Shown here: one piece after another, positions 30,596-42,049 of the stretch
Numbering within the stretch: position 1 is the first letter of the stretch
Layout: each line of letters begins with the position of its first letter
Assembly (NCBI GenBank): GCA_914767885.1
Contig: CAJZBQ010000046.1
Location: 868,001-932,000, forward strand
Length of the DNA stretch: 64,000 bases
Direction of reading: 5' to 3'
Source of the DNA: Blepharisma stoltei
Lineage: Eukaryota > Ciliophora > Heterotrichea > Heterotrichida > Blepharismidae
Notes under the pieces: generated by a model
Seen by the model: only the letters and a program-made list of their open reading frames with translations
What the model was told of the DNA's origin: nothing
Databases searched by the model: none
Program-made: the position numbers and the translations under genes

Positions 30596-33500
30596 TTATT
30601 TATCGTGGAGCTCTCTATATCCAGGCCACCCAGCTGGGGCACGATTTCCTTCTTCTTTCATAAAATTCAAAAGTGTTTCACAAGGGCCGTCATGTCCTCC
30701 TTTGAGTTTTTGGACATTAGTAAATCCTTCTATCGCCTTATCCCATTTTCCAGCAAAATAATATTCCAATGCCCTTGTAAATTCTCCTAGAAAAGTTTTC
30801 GGGATGTTTTCCTTCATTGCTTTTAAATCAGGGTCATCATTTCATAGTAGGTGGATTGGGTATTCTCCACTTTTAGCTTGAGACCTTAGCTTATCGCGAG
30901 CAATTCTTGCTAAAACTCTGGCTTGCTTGGCCTCTGCGCCGCTTAAAGTAACTTCTGGTACTGGTGTGAGGGCTTCTAAGTCTAAGTCACATGTAAAAAG
31001 TTCTATAGGTTCTTTGCTGCCTTTTACAGTCACCCTATCAATTTTCCTCATATTCGTTTTTGTTACATTTGAACATATGTGGAACAGCGCGTTACTTATA
31101 AGAATTGGCACTCCAAACTGCTTTGTCGCTGCTTCGAGTCTTGAAGCCATGTTTACATTTGGTGAAAGATAAGAGGCGTCGATCTTAAACTCGCTGCCTA
31201 TTGCACCTTCTATAGCCCATCCTTGATGAAGCCCGAAGCCCATTTTTACAGAATATCCTGGCATACGGTCATTTAAGCCTTGGTGGTCTCGATATTTTAG
31301 CACTTTTCCGCTTTTATTTATTTCTGCGATTATTTTTATGAAGCTGATAACTGCCATATCAGCGTACTCTTTAATTAAAGGGTGTCTTCCTAAAACTCGA
31401 TTTCCTGGGTTCATTGTATCAGCTTCTATGCATTCTTCTGGAAATTTCCAGCATAATAAAAAGGCGTCACCTATATTTTTATTCGCAGTCCCTGAATATT
31501 TATCAACCAGACTGTGGACTATATACGCAATTTCATTCACAAAAGCCATGACTTCGTTTTGCAGCACTTCTGTAGTGTCAGTGAAATTTCTTATACAAAT
31601 TTCTATAAATAATTATTTTTTTTATTTAATTTAATTTTTTTTTAAATAAAATTCTATTTCAGCTATTTTTTATAAATAAATTAATTTTTTCAATTATTAT
31701 ATATCGCAAAACCCAAAAATGCAAATCGTCCGTTTCCCAGCTATCATTGGGTTTACCTCACCTCCACCTTTTTGAATATTTGTCGCAATAATTTCAGAAC
31801 CAGCTTCTCCAAAGCCTAATGCTAGCAAAGCTCCGATTTTTGTAATGGTTTGTTCAAGAAAAGCAGTTTCCATTGGTTCTTGGTCTTTTTTCTTTTTGTC
31901 ACTTGAGGTCAGCCCTTTCATGACTTCGTTTTTCTCTTCTTTTTGGGCAGCTTGAAGAGGGTTTTTCGCGATGTTCTGGATTTTTTTGATCATGTTTTCC
32001 AGAGGGTTTAGAAGCATTTTTTGGGCATCATCTGAAAGCAGCATTGTGGCAGCTGATAAAAGGATGCAGATATAAACAGTTCGGATGATATACTGTATTA
32101 AAAATAAATTTTACTATAAAAATAAAGAATTTTTTAGCGAAAAATTCAATTTAGTATGCAATATTTAGCCCAGCTCCTAGCCGAGATTCATTTCTTATAT
32201 CAAAAACAGCATAACTTGAATAGTAATAATCGTCAGACATGTTATCCAGATACACAGTAGTTTTTTCAACGTCCCTCAAGTCATCTGGACTTATATCTGT
32301 TTCCCAGGTCTTCCTATTTGCCACATATAAATAGCATAATGGCAAATATAGTTTTTTATGTTTTTTAATATAGTTGTTTCAAGCTATCAAAAAGGAGTCA
32401 TGGTCATGGACAACAGAATTCATAGCTTCTAGTCCATAAGTCCCCGATGTATTAGCGTCCACATACAGTGTGGGATAAAATAACGGTAGCATCACCATAA
32501 TCGAAATAACAAGTATTATGACTCTTTTTGTAGTAATATCGTTTATACCTAATTATAATAAATAAAAGAATTCATAATGATTAACTGCTGTCTTATTTTA
32601 TATATGAAAATAAAATAAGGTTACCAATAGGTGCTTTTTATTTATAGTAATTAGGTATAATTTTTTTCCGACATTGCTTTCTTGAGGGATCTCGATTTCT
32701 TCTGCCAAACTTTCGGTGTCAGAAAAATTTTGACTTGACCCTGCAGAAAAAGAATTTTTTCTGTCGTCCATTGCAAGTTAATTAAGTTTTTATAGTGGCT
32801 GGCGCCTACTCCTAGTAAAGGGATTAGTTAAATCTAGTGACATCATAGGTCATCCTATCACAATGGTGCACTATGGGCAGGCATTCCAAATACAATAATA
32901 GCCGACGGCTTTCTAACTCGGGACCTTGAAGTCGCATGCTACTCAGCTCCTGTGTGTTGTCGTATAATATCACCCTCCTCGATTAGGCTGAGAGAAAAAC
33001 CCTTAGCCTTTAGGATTCTATGCGAAAATTGAACCTAAGAATAAAATAGACTGATTAAAGGATCTAAATTTCACATAGATCACTCTATTTTTAAATTATT
33101 ATGATATCGTCAATTGCAGTTTGATCTTCATGGGATGTAAAAGATTGGGAGGCTGAAGCTTGGCTTCCTTCTTCAATTTCATCAAAACCACGATTTAAAT
33201 TACGGGGCAAGTGGATAGCTTCTTCTCCTCTGTATTTTATATTTGTTCGCCTCAGTATTGGACGATTTTTCTTGGCCGCTTCACGAGCTTCTTTAGCGAT
33301 TTTGTACAGTTTGGTGATTCTTATGAGTCGGATAACTCGGATAACTCTAATAACCCTGGCAGCTCGGGCTGCTCCTCGAGATGCTTTGCCTGCGCTTGCT
33401 ATTTTTTTAGCTTTGCCATTGCCAGATCCACTACTGCTGCCACTATCAACCATTGCGTCCCAAACCCAGCCAATGTCCATGACAAGTGTCAGCGTGGAAA

Positions 33501-34094
33501 TTAAGTCTAGCCAAAAGAAAAATCCTGGCTCTCCTTTATATTTTTGTTTTAAAAAGTAAAAAAATAAATAATTTTTTTTCTAATAGAAGATTTATATTTA
33601 TCAAAATAATTAATCCTAAAATTATCATTTTAGGAGGAGTAAGAAATAGCCTTCTTTTACCAATGAAGATAAAACTATTTCTAAAGTAAAGAAAACTAGG
33701 CAAATAATAGTTAGGACATAAAACGCTATATCCGCATCTTTAGTTGTTGCAGCTAGCCTGATATCGTCTCCGAATAGAGCATAAAGAGTAATGGTTATCA
33801 TAAAGATCTGCGTATATCAATGATCCAAAAGTTTGGCAATTAGTATTATCCTCCTACTAATTATTCTATAATTCAGCTCATTCAATATCTATATCTCATG
33901 AAAAAATAAAAAAATTAATAAATTTCAATAATTTTTCATATAAATAAGCATAATCTCCAATTTGATTTTGCCTCAATAGCAATATGGACTTCTGGAAGTT
34001 TGGGGTCAATATCTTGACTTCCCCTATTTGAGCGCTCTTCTACGCTTGTTTTGTGATCACTTAAACGTCTCTCGAATTCAGGCTCAACATTCAT
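30596..34094 (-). CDS. Voltage-sensor adenylyl/guanylyl cyclase (ciliate type)
   Basis: After removal of five IESs and a SINE-like insertion the protein reads as follows. A soluble N-terminus. Channel-like helices (IFMITITLYALFG, YVLTIICLVFFTLEIV, FFFWLDLISTLTLV). An S4 voltage sensor with Arg at every third position (RAARVIRVIRVIRLIRITK). A Ser-rich loop. A further helix (RVIILVISIMVMLPLFYP) and an extracellular-like domain. A last helix (YICILLSAATMLL). Then a class III cyclase domain (FGFCDIRNFTDTTEVL, NIGDAFLLCWKF, GYSVKMGFGLHQGWAIEGAIG, YLSPNVNMASRLEAAT). It makes cAMP or cGMP. Voltage-sensor/channel-cyclase fusions are known from Paramecium and apicomplexans. No pore motif is evident. 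Confidence 0.9.
31592..31699. other. IES, 108 bp, inside the cyclase catalytic core
   Basis: TA-bounded. Removal joins FGFCDI to RNFTDTTEVL, the metal-binding region of the catalytic domain. Confidence 0.92.
32091..32154. other. IES, 64 bp
   Basis: TA-bounded. Removal joins GAGLNIAY to IIRTVYICIL. Confidence 0.87.
32550..32657. other. IES, 108 bp, with ~25-bp inverted ends
   Basis: TATACCTAATTATAATAAAT at the left is matched inverted by TATACCTAATTACTATAAAT at the right. Removal joins SNVGKKL to GINDITTKRV. Confidence 0.88.
32776..33106. mobile_element. SINE-like insertion in the cyclase gene
   Basis: Flanked by TCGTCCATTGCA (32764-32775) and TCGTCAATTGCA (33107-33118), a 12-bp TSD with one mismatch and no TA. 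GC-richer interior with GGTTCAATTTTCGC on the minus strand (B-box-like). Removal joins SHEDQTA to DDRKNSFSAGS. Confidence 0.82.
33539..33646. other. IES, 108 bp
   Basis: TA-bounded. Removal joins SLVKEGY to KGEPGFFFWLD at the start of S3. Confidence 0.9.
33886..33950. other. IES, 65 bp
   Basis: TA-bounded. Removal joins AKSNWRL to LNELNYRII. Confidence 0.9.
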
Positions 34095-34284
34095 ATTAAT
34101 TTATGTTAAAGTAATGACACGTAAAAGTTTCAATTCTTCATCGACGTTTTTTAACTGATTTTTTAAGTTTATTTAAGCTCAACATGGAAATTGGAATTAT
34201 TTGTATGGAAGTTGTAATTAATTTTAGGGAGTTATAGGATTTTATTGAGAAAAATTAGGACTTAGGTCATTAGTTTACTGGGTG

Positions 34285-34499
34285 ATAGGTATAGGTGATT
34301 TTTATAAGTGGTCTTATAAGGGCAGAAGATTGGACTGGGAAACTCTACAGTGGCTGGACTAGCTCAAATTGGTCAAAAAGCTAAAGAAAGTTCATTTGCT
34401 AAATCTTTTTTGGCTTTACAGCTTGAATTGGCTAATCAACTGGAAAGTTTCCCTCTCCGATCTCCTGCCCTTATAGGATTATTTATAGGAAATACCTAT
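34285..34499. repeat. 215-bp imperfect palindrome
   Basis: ATAGGTATAGG...TTATAAGGGCAGAAGATTGG and its inverse (CTCCTGCCCTTATAGG...AATACCTAT) form arms of ~85 bp. Non-coding, between genes. Looks like a MITE or an IES-like insertion. Confidence 0.75.
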
Positions 34500-34667
34500 A
34501 AAAACTTTGGAGATGGAAAAGTGTAATTTTTTGAGGGGAAATAAGGCTCATTATAATTAATTCGACAATTAATAGAATAAAAAGCGTTAGCTATATAGCA
34601 AGGAAATGGGAGATATATAAAATTTAAGTAGTAATAGTGAAGCAAAAATGAAAACGTATAAGAGATT

Positions 34668-34858
34668 TCCTAGAATTGCCCAATAAGGGCGTAAGGATGG
34701 CTAGCTTCCCTATCAGTTGGTCTAGCCGACTTGAAGGTGACAATTGAGCCTCTTGTGGCTCAATTGCGAACTCTCCAGGAGGTTAGACTATCTGGTGGCC
34801 AGATCGACTGAGAGAGGAGCTCTCTATCCTTATCGTAAAAATCTAGGCAATTGCCTAT
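34668..34858. repeat. 190-bp inverted repeat with central hairpin
   Basis: The outer arms (TTGCCCAATAAGGGCGTAAGGAT and the inverse of ATCCTTATCGTAAAA...TTGCC) are imperfect. The centre holds a perfect 10-bp stem CAATTGAGCC/GGCTCAATTG. Between genes. Confidence 0.65.
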
Positions 34859-35272
34859 ATAGTGTTATTTGTATAGCAGGCCAACTAATCTTATTTAGGG
34901 CCTTTAACAAACCAGATAATAATTTTGAAAATTATAGGCAGCATTGATTTAAGTATGCGATTTTATTGAAAATAAATTCTACACACAAAAAAAGCTGCAT
35001 GATCTTTTAAGGCTTATAAATTAACCTTTTATAGCACTCTTAAATAAAAATGAAGCTTGGCATTGCTTAAATTTATAAGAAATTATCCGGAAAATGCAAT
35101 TTATTCTCAACAATTTTATTTATTAAACCAAATCCTATACAAAAATAGTTTTATCTGCTCCAAGAACCTTTTATTATTCCTCAAATCCTAAATTCTATTT
35201 TTCTCTACAATTAAAATTTCCCATTCTCGATATTAAATTCTATTAATTATCCATCAATTCTCATTAAAATAA

Positions 35273-36799
35273 ATGAGCAACCCTGAATCCTCAATTTTAT
35301 CTCTCAATAGGGATGCTATGAGCTTACTTAACAGTCAAAATTTTGAATTAGCATTTATCAAGCTCACCAAAGCAAAAGAAATTTTATTAAGGAACAAATT
35401 TGATACAAATTTCAATCATTTATGGTCTATTACATACAATAACTTTGGCTGTTATTATAAAAGAATTAAAAAACCAAAGGAAGCACTAAATTATTTACTT
35501 TTGGCTTTAGAAAAATCTGTACCAGATTCTATAGTAAATAATGTGGGGACTCATCTAAATATTTCTTCAATTTATTCAATATTGGGACATCATGAAAAAG
35601 CGTTATCACATGCTTTAAAATCTTTAAACTTGCTGAACACTGTCAATGAAAGTATAAAAAATAAAGAAGATCTTTGAGCCACCGTGGCTGTTGCTTATCA
35701 TTGTGCAGGATTAGAATATGGGCATTTATCTAGAAAAAAAGAGTCAATGCAGTTTTATAAAAAAGGCCATGAGATTGCCAAATTGCATTTAGGGGTAAAA
35801 CATCAGCTGACAAAAAGCTTAAAAAAGTCTTTATTTTCAGAATTAGAAGAAAATTACAATGAAAAATTCAATAAAAAAGAAAGAAATCCTAAAGTCCTGC
35901 ATAGAAGTCCGAAAGCTTCTCCAAGGCCTCCCCATCTTACTCCTTTATCTCGTCATTCAAATAGGCTTCCATTAAATTCCACATTGCCTAAGCCTAAAAA
36001 ATTATTATCAAAAACCCCTGAAAATCATATAAAAAATTCCTCACTCGGATACGATACTCTTCACAATCAATCCTTAAGATGCACCCCAGACTATATTAGA
36101 CCAATATTTGCAGCGCTAACTCACAAATTAAGGCACTCTTCACTTCCCCATACTCAAAACTCTTTAAATCAAAGCCAAAAATATGACTGTCTAAATTTAC
36201 TAGAAAATGAGGATTTTTCTTATTCTAATTTTTCTGATTTTCCAATACAAAAGGTCTCTAAAATAAATAAAGCGAATTTCTACTGTGGAAATAATAAAGG
36301 AGAAAAAATTAAAGCAATAATTACTATACAAAGATGATGAAAAAGGTATAAAGCTTTGAAAAAAATTAAAATGAGGATTTATAATAAGAAGATAAAAGAA
36401 GCACAAATTAAAGCAAAAAAAGCCTTTATTGAGCTTGAAATTTTAAGAAAAGAAAAAGAAAATTTGGCTGCTAAATATGATAGATATGGTAAACAGCAGC
36501 TGAAGCCGATACCATTTGTCAGTAAAACTTATGAAGACTTAAGCCATCTAAAAACAATCCCTGAGTGCAGTTTCGAAGACCAAAGGGACAGCATAAATAT
36601 TATCAATTCCTATATAAAAATGTGGCTTAATAGAATAAAATTTCAAAGGCTTAAAAAAAGTGCAATTATAATTCAAAAGAATTATCGGATGTACAGGCTG
36701 AAAAAGATTTATAAATCTACTTTAGCTGCGGTTAATTTTATCCAGTCATATTATAGAGGCCATAGAACTCGCAAACTTTATAAATTTTTGTTAAATTAA
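35273..36799 (+). CDS. TPR N-terminus, IQ-motif C-terminus protein
   Basis: One uninterrupted frame with TGA=Trp at 35677 and two consecutive at 36336 (IQRWWKRYKALKK). Residues 1-200 contain tetratricopeptide-like helices (NYLLLALEKSVPDS..., NISSIYSILGHHEKALSHAL). A Ser/Pro-rich linker follows. The C-terminus has three IQ-type calmodulin-binding segments (IITIQRWWKRYKAL, AIIIQKNYRMYRLKK, VNFIQSYYRGHRTRKL). Likely a calmodulin-binding scaffold. 508 residues. Confidence 0.82.
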
Positions 36800-36889
36800 A
36801 AATTTATATACAAGTTTTTTTTTCATGATTGCAATTCCAATTATTATGCACTTTTAATTTGAAAACTTGGTCTATATAATTTTTAAATA

Positions 36890-36995
36890 TTGTACCATTT
36901 AGCCTAAATTTAACGGTTTTTTTTGTCAAATGTCTCACTATCAAAAATGATGCAAACAAATTTTCCCTAGGAATTTTTCTATCATCCAGCCTTTT
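36890..36995. repeat. Fragment of repeat family C
   Basis: Shares TTTAACGGTTTTTT, ATGTCTCACTATCAAAAATG and AAATTTTCCCTAGGAA with 2640-2735 and 41900-41970. Confidence 0.65.
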
Positions 36996-37007
36996 TTCAT
37001 AATTATT

Positions 37008-39943
37008 TTAAAAATCATCTAAATACTTCCTCGCTAATCTTTTTTCACTCTTAAGCACAGTCTCAATATTGGTAGGAGACTCACACCCGAAATCAAGCTT
37101 ATACCGGGAAAACATGTGCTTGTACGAAATATTTTCAACGCTTCCAGCTCTATTTTTTTCCCCATCATTTTGCTCAATTTCATTAAAATCGCCATATTTT
37201 AAGAAAGGTGACTCTGAATTTTTTTCTGTCCCAATATGCTTATATCTTTGATTAGGGAATTTATCAAGGAATTTTCTTCTTTTAAAACTGACGTCAACTA
37301 CATTGGGTTTTATCGACTGAATATCATTTATCTGCTTTTTACGAATTTCATGGATTTTTAGCCGCGGTTTTACGCTTGTGCTTGGTCTTGGCTTAAAAAA
37401 TCTGTCATTTAATAGGTATTTGTGAGGAGTCCCATCACTTTTTTTAAGCTTTTTCAATTTTAAGCTTGATTTGATGATTTTTGTAATGCTTTTTGGGAGT
37501 TTCTCTTTGGATTCTCTGATTTCAAAAATATCGTCTTTTTTGCTTGATCTTAGTGCTGAGCAAGACTCTTTTTTGCCGAAACCCATAAGATTTTTGGCTT
37601 TATCTAAAACTTTTAAAATTTTTTGGTTAATTTTTTGTTGCTGCTCTTCGTATTCTGGGTCAAATTCTTCATCTTCGCTTTCTGAAGGTTCTGAATCACT
37701 ATCTTCTTGTATGTTTTCTTCTTTTATACAATTCATGATTTCTAATAATGATCTTGCATTAAATCCTTCTTTCGCTGAGTAGTCTTTTTTGCCAAATTTT
37801 TTCTTTTTTAATCTTTCAGTTTTCTTAATCTTTTTTATAATAAAATTGCATTTTTATTAATATTTTTTTATACAATTTTACCTTAAATTTAATTATTTAG
37901 GAATTTAGTTTCTTTTTCTTTTATAAATCTATTCCGAATAATTATATACTCAAGCAGCGCTTCACAAAAATTCCTTCCTAAAGTATTTAAAAGTTCTTCA
38001 TTAAATGGAACAGTATTTCTTTCATTGTCTAAATATCCATAAGATGACGTCTCAATTGTATACACAAACGGCAATTTCAATTCTTTCCATATAGCAAGCC
38101 TCGCAGATTTTCTTTTTGACCAGTCTTAGTTAGTTAAATTTATAAAGTAGCTCCCGGCCAGGACCGAAGGGTCCCTTTTCTTCCGCCTTTTGGACGCCTT
38201 GCTTGCTTTCCTTGCCCTGCTCCCAGTGTGCACCTAAGTGCCACAGGCTACCACTCAGCTCCTTCCGGTCATGGGGCTTGATCATTCTATCCCGGAAGTA
38301 GGCGGATCTTTTTGACCAGTCATTTTGAAACTTACACGAAAAATACCTAAACATTTCTGTTTTTTCGCTAAAAAGCTTTGGGAGTACTTTAATGCTGATA
38401 TATTTATCTGAATGAAGCGGGTAATGAGGGCCGTACATAAACATTCCTTTTTTGGTCGAATGCGCATGAAAATCGAAATAAAAAGAAATTTTTTCCTTTT
38501 TTATAGCATTTTTTAAACTGTATATAATTGGGTGCAGCCTTGGGTCAGGACTGTGAAATCGTCTATTTAGGTCTTCGCCTGTTAAGGAGCATCTTCCATT
38601 TCCTAATATAACTCCATCAGGATTTAGCATAGGCACTATTTTAAAAATTATTTTTTTCCTCAATCTTTTTGCTTCATGATGGTCACTGATAAGAAATTTT
38701 AGCAGCCCTTCCATTACTCATGACCCATGAGTTTCTCCTGGGTGGACTCTTGCAGTAAGAAAAGCAATCTCTTTTTGGTTTGCCGCCATAAAATCAGTTA
38801 TTGTCAAAATCGGTACGTCAACCCCACTTAAGCTTTTGCACAAAACTTCATTTTTCACAAAATTCGATTTTTCCAGCTCTTTTACAAAATTGCATAATTT
38901 TGAATACCTGTATGGCACGGAATATGCAAAATAAAAAGCATCATTTTCTTTAAATTGATAAGAAAAAGATAAACAATAATAAATTCGTCTTTGGTTTGGC
39001 TTATTAGCTTTACTAGAAGTATAGCTTACTTTATTGCCACCTTTAAATCACCCTTTTGCAGGATTATTTATATCAAAAATGCAAGGTAAATTCCCTTGGT
39101 TATATAAGCTGCTCCTTTTCGAAAAATTTACGATGTTGAATTTAACTTCCCGATCGTTTCATTTATTTTCTACTTTAAAATAATATCATCAATTATGACC
39201 ATATGAATTCGAATCTGTCCTTATATACAAATCGTATTCGTTTTCTTTTACTTTTACGACTTTATCGAGATTTCCACTCTCAAAGCATGAGGAAAAAATC
39301 AATTCATTTATATTCTTTTATAATGAAAAAGTTATGGGAGTTTTATATAAAAAATAAGGCTTAAATTAAGGAAAAAAGAATATTCAGCCCTGTTTTCATT
39401 CCTTTGAAAGGCTGGACTTTTTTGTTTGGCTCGAGCTTTTTGATAGTATTTCAGGCATGTCTTAAGGTTGGGTTTATAGTAAATTTGTAGGTTTCTGGGC
39501 TTGAGTAACATTCGTGAAGCTCAAGAGAATCCGTAGGACGAAACCCATAGAAAATTGCATTTTGTGTGGAAATTCGGTCTAATGTAAAAGACAGAGGCAC
39601 TGGGCCATTCTGCAATATCGAGGTAAAAAATTTATAATGAATAAAATCATCTCTATTAATAAGTCTTTATTGTATTTTTTTTTATATATAAAAATAACTA
39701 TAATAATAGGCTTTCCTATTTATTATAAATAAATATAGGTCGCCAGCTAATTATAAATTACCCAAACAGCATGTCTGCTTCCAAGCTATGCCCTGATTTT
39801 GCCAGAGGAATAAAATCAGGCAGTCGATCTTCTTTTAATTCAGGAATTTCTCTATGAGCCGGTGATATATTAGAAGGAAATATATCAGAAGTATATTCAG
39901 AAGACTCATTTTCAAAGCCAGAATCGGTGCTTAAATTTTTCAT
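37008..39943 (-). CDS. Cytosolic carboxypeptidase (Nna1/AGBL-type, M14)
   Basis: Start MKNLSTDSGFENES at 39943. After removing IESs (39635-39768, 39309-39366, 37836-37897) and a SINE-like unit (38126-38306 plus one TSD) the protein is a full M14 CCP. The beta-sandwich domain has SLYNQGNLPCIFD. The zinc site is HPGE (RVHPGETHGSWVMEG) and DFHAHS. LNPDGVILGNGRCSL and LNRRF follow, and the catalytic Glu lies in VYTIETSSYGY. A Lys-rich C-terminal extension follows. CCPs shorten polyglutamate chains on tubulin, which suits a ciliate. Several Trp are TGA. Confidence 0.92.
37836..37897. other. IES, 62 bp
   Basis: TA-bounded. Removal joins KEKETKFL to KKIKKTERL, linking the catalytic domain to the C-terminal extension. 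Confidence 0.83.
38126..38306. mobile_element. SINE-like insertion in the carboxypeptidase gene
   Basis: Perfect 15-bp TSD TCTTTTTGACCAGTC at 38111-38125 and 38307-38321, with no TA. It lies within NDWSKR-KSARLAIWKEL of the catalytic domain. It stays open in the host frame for ~57 codons before a stop, but the residues do not fit the family. Confidence 0.88.
39309..39366. other. IES, 58 bp
   Basis: TA-bounded. Removal joins GLNILFSL to NELIFSSCFE. Confidence 0.88.
39635..39768. other. IES, 134 bp
   Basis: TA-bounded. Removal joins EADMLFG to YKFFTSILQNG. Confidence 0.83.
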
Positions 39944-40188
39944 TGGAAAATTGTATTTTTGACATGGCTAACGAAGTTAAAAAATACCGAAAATATTTTA
40001 TTATAAATTATCTGAAAAAAATATTTAAATAAACCTATCCTTATTTTATATAAAAATTAGGATAATTTATTGATAATATTTAAATAAAAAAGTATAATTA
40101 AATTTTTTAGATTTTTAGAAAATATTGCCAATAATAAAAATCTCTCAAACTTAAGCCCAATAAATTCAAATATTTTAATAGGCTATTA

Positions 40189-41274
40189 ATGGGAACCTGC
40201 AATTGTGTCGGAGAAAAAAAAGAGCAAGGCAGCGTAGACGTTGAACAAAAAGCTCTCCCAACGTCTAAAAAGCAGCTGCAGCAAGCTGAAACTATCAATA
40301 ATAAACCTCAAGAAATCACGTTATCTTTAGAAGTCACCCCACAGCTACCTTCATCTAACATCATAAAAGTCCAATCCTGTGTCCGTAGCTATATCTCAAG
40401 GAAAAAATATGCAGCTGCTTCTAAAAATCATACAAATGATACCATTGAAGTCAGAAATGACCACGAACTCAACGATATCCCAGAAAACCTCTCAACGCCT
40501 GAAGCTTTACAAGCTAGGGCAAGACTTGGCCCTTATAAGCTAAATAAAATGCCAACCCCAGGCGTCACATGGCGAGGGCCTACCAAATTGCCTGACGGAG
40601 CTGTATATGAAGGCGAATGAAATTCACGTGGGCAGCCTCACGGAGGAGGCATCATGTATAGCACTGATGGAGGAATTATTGAAGGACAATGAAAAAACGG
40701 CAAACCCAATGGAAAAGGCCGAAGAATTTTCCCTAATGGAGATATATATGAAGGAGAACTTGTAGATGGAAAAATGGACGGAGAAGGATCGTTATTTTGT
40801 GTTGGAAAAAGCACTTATAAAGGAAGCTGGAAAGCTGATAAAAATGACGGCTTTGGGGTAGAAATGTGGCCTGATGGGGCAAGATTTGAAGGAAATTATA
40901 AAAATGGTCTGAAAGATGGGAAAGGAAAATTCGTGTGAAGTGACGGGAGCAGCTATGAAGGAGATTTTGTAGCAAGTAATATAGAAGGGAAAGGGAAATA
41001 TATTTGGATGAATGGGAGAGAGTATGATGGAGACTGGAAAGATAATAAAATGCATGGGTATGGAGTTTTTAAGTGGAGCGATGGCAGGGTGTATGAAGGA
41101 GATTATAATATGGATAAAAAAGAAGGGCGTGGGACTTTTGTATGGCCAAATGGAAAAAAATATGATGGATATTGGAAAGATGGGAAACAACATGGGGAAG
41201 GGACACTGTATAATGCAAAAGGAAAGTCTAAGAAAGGGATTTGGAAAAATGGGAAGCCAGTAGATAAAGATTAA
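40189..41274 (+). CDS. MORN-repeat protein with acylated N-terminus
   Basis: An uninterrupted frame with three TGA=Trp codons. MGTCNC is a myristoylation/palmitoylation context; an IQ-like segment (KVQSCVRSYISRKKYA) follows. Then about nine MORN repeats run to the end (GAVYEGEWNSRGQPHGGG, GDIYEGELVDGKMDGEG, GREYDGDWKDNKMHGYG, KKYDGYWKDGKQHGEG). MORN proteins sit at the cell cortex or basal bodies, where the lipid anchor would fit. 361 residues. Confidence 0.9.
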
Positions 41275-42049
41275 GAATTATAAGATTATTAAAATACTAT
41301 AAATTTGGTTTAAATGTTTGAGAAGGAATATTTTGTTTAAAATTAAAAAGGCGGATATGGATAAATTAAATGATATTATATAAATAATTGTTATATAAAT
41401 AAGTTAATTCAATATATTAAATAAAACACATTAATCTATCCTGAAATAACAATTTTTCTTACCTCTCCTTTTAATTGAGGAAAAAAAATTATTTTTAAAT
41501 TGTTCAATCCTATAGCGTAAATACTAATTTTTTATAGATAGCCTTGATCTAATTATATGGAAGAATGGAAAAAGAGTATTATATAAAATAATTGGCACTT
41601 TTGAATTAATTCTTCATAAAAATAATTAAAATTCAAAGATTATTGCATTCAATTTTTTTTAATTTTTACGATAAAAAATTTAAAATGTTTTTCTTTAATA
41701 AAAAAAAGTTTCTTTCAATTTAATCGGGCTTAAATATATTTTTTATCTGAAAACTCTATAAAAAAATTGCCGCACAGATTACTGAAATTAGTAATAAAAT
41801 ATAATATTCGGTGTATTTAGCCAAGAAATAAATATCAGGGCTTCATGTCAGATGACAGTGTATTTTTTTATAGTATACATTTCATCGAAGTGCATTTGGT
41901 CAAAATTTAACGGTTTTTATTCTGCCAAATATCTCGCTATCAAAAAGTTTCAGCCAATTTTAGACCAAGAAATTTACACTATCAAAAGTGCACGATCATT
42001 CGACCTTCTCCCAAATATCAGATTGCTGTCAAAGACTTCATAATAAATA
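41275..42049. other. Intergenic, with repeat family C copy
   Basis: AT-rich. 41840-42020 is a diverged family C repeat (ATTTCATCGAAGTGC, TTTAACGGTTTTTATTCTGC, ATCTCGCTATCAAAAAG). A CTCTCCTTTTAATTGAGG block near 41463 resembles the end of the 6865 MITE. Confidence 0.55.

Larger units (their letters stand above)
34095..35272. other. 1.2-kb intergenic region with two inverted repeats
   Basis: Contains the palindromes at 34285 and 34668. The rest is AT-rich with no frame. Confidence 0.5.

Noticed and set aside
34744-34947. 67-codon plus-strand frame
   Set aside because: It lies in the imperfect inverted repeat and has no conserved or protein-like character.
38130-38300. In-frame extension of the carboxypeptidase (YFRDRMIKPHDRK...)
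   Set aside because: It lies between perfect 15-bp duplications and does not fit the M14 family; the conserved continuation follows the second duplication.
40792-41193. Minus-strand frame antisense to the MORN gene
   Set aside because: Pro/Ile/Phe-rich shadow of the MORN repeats on the coding strand.
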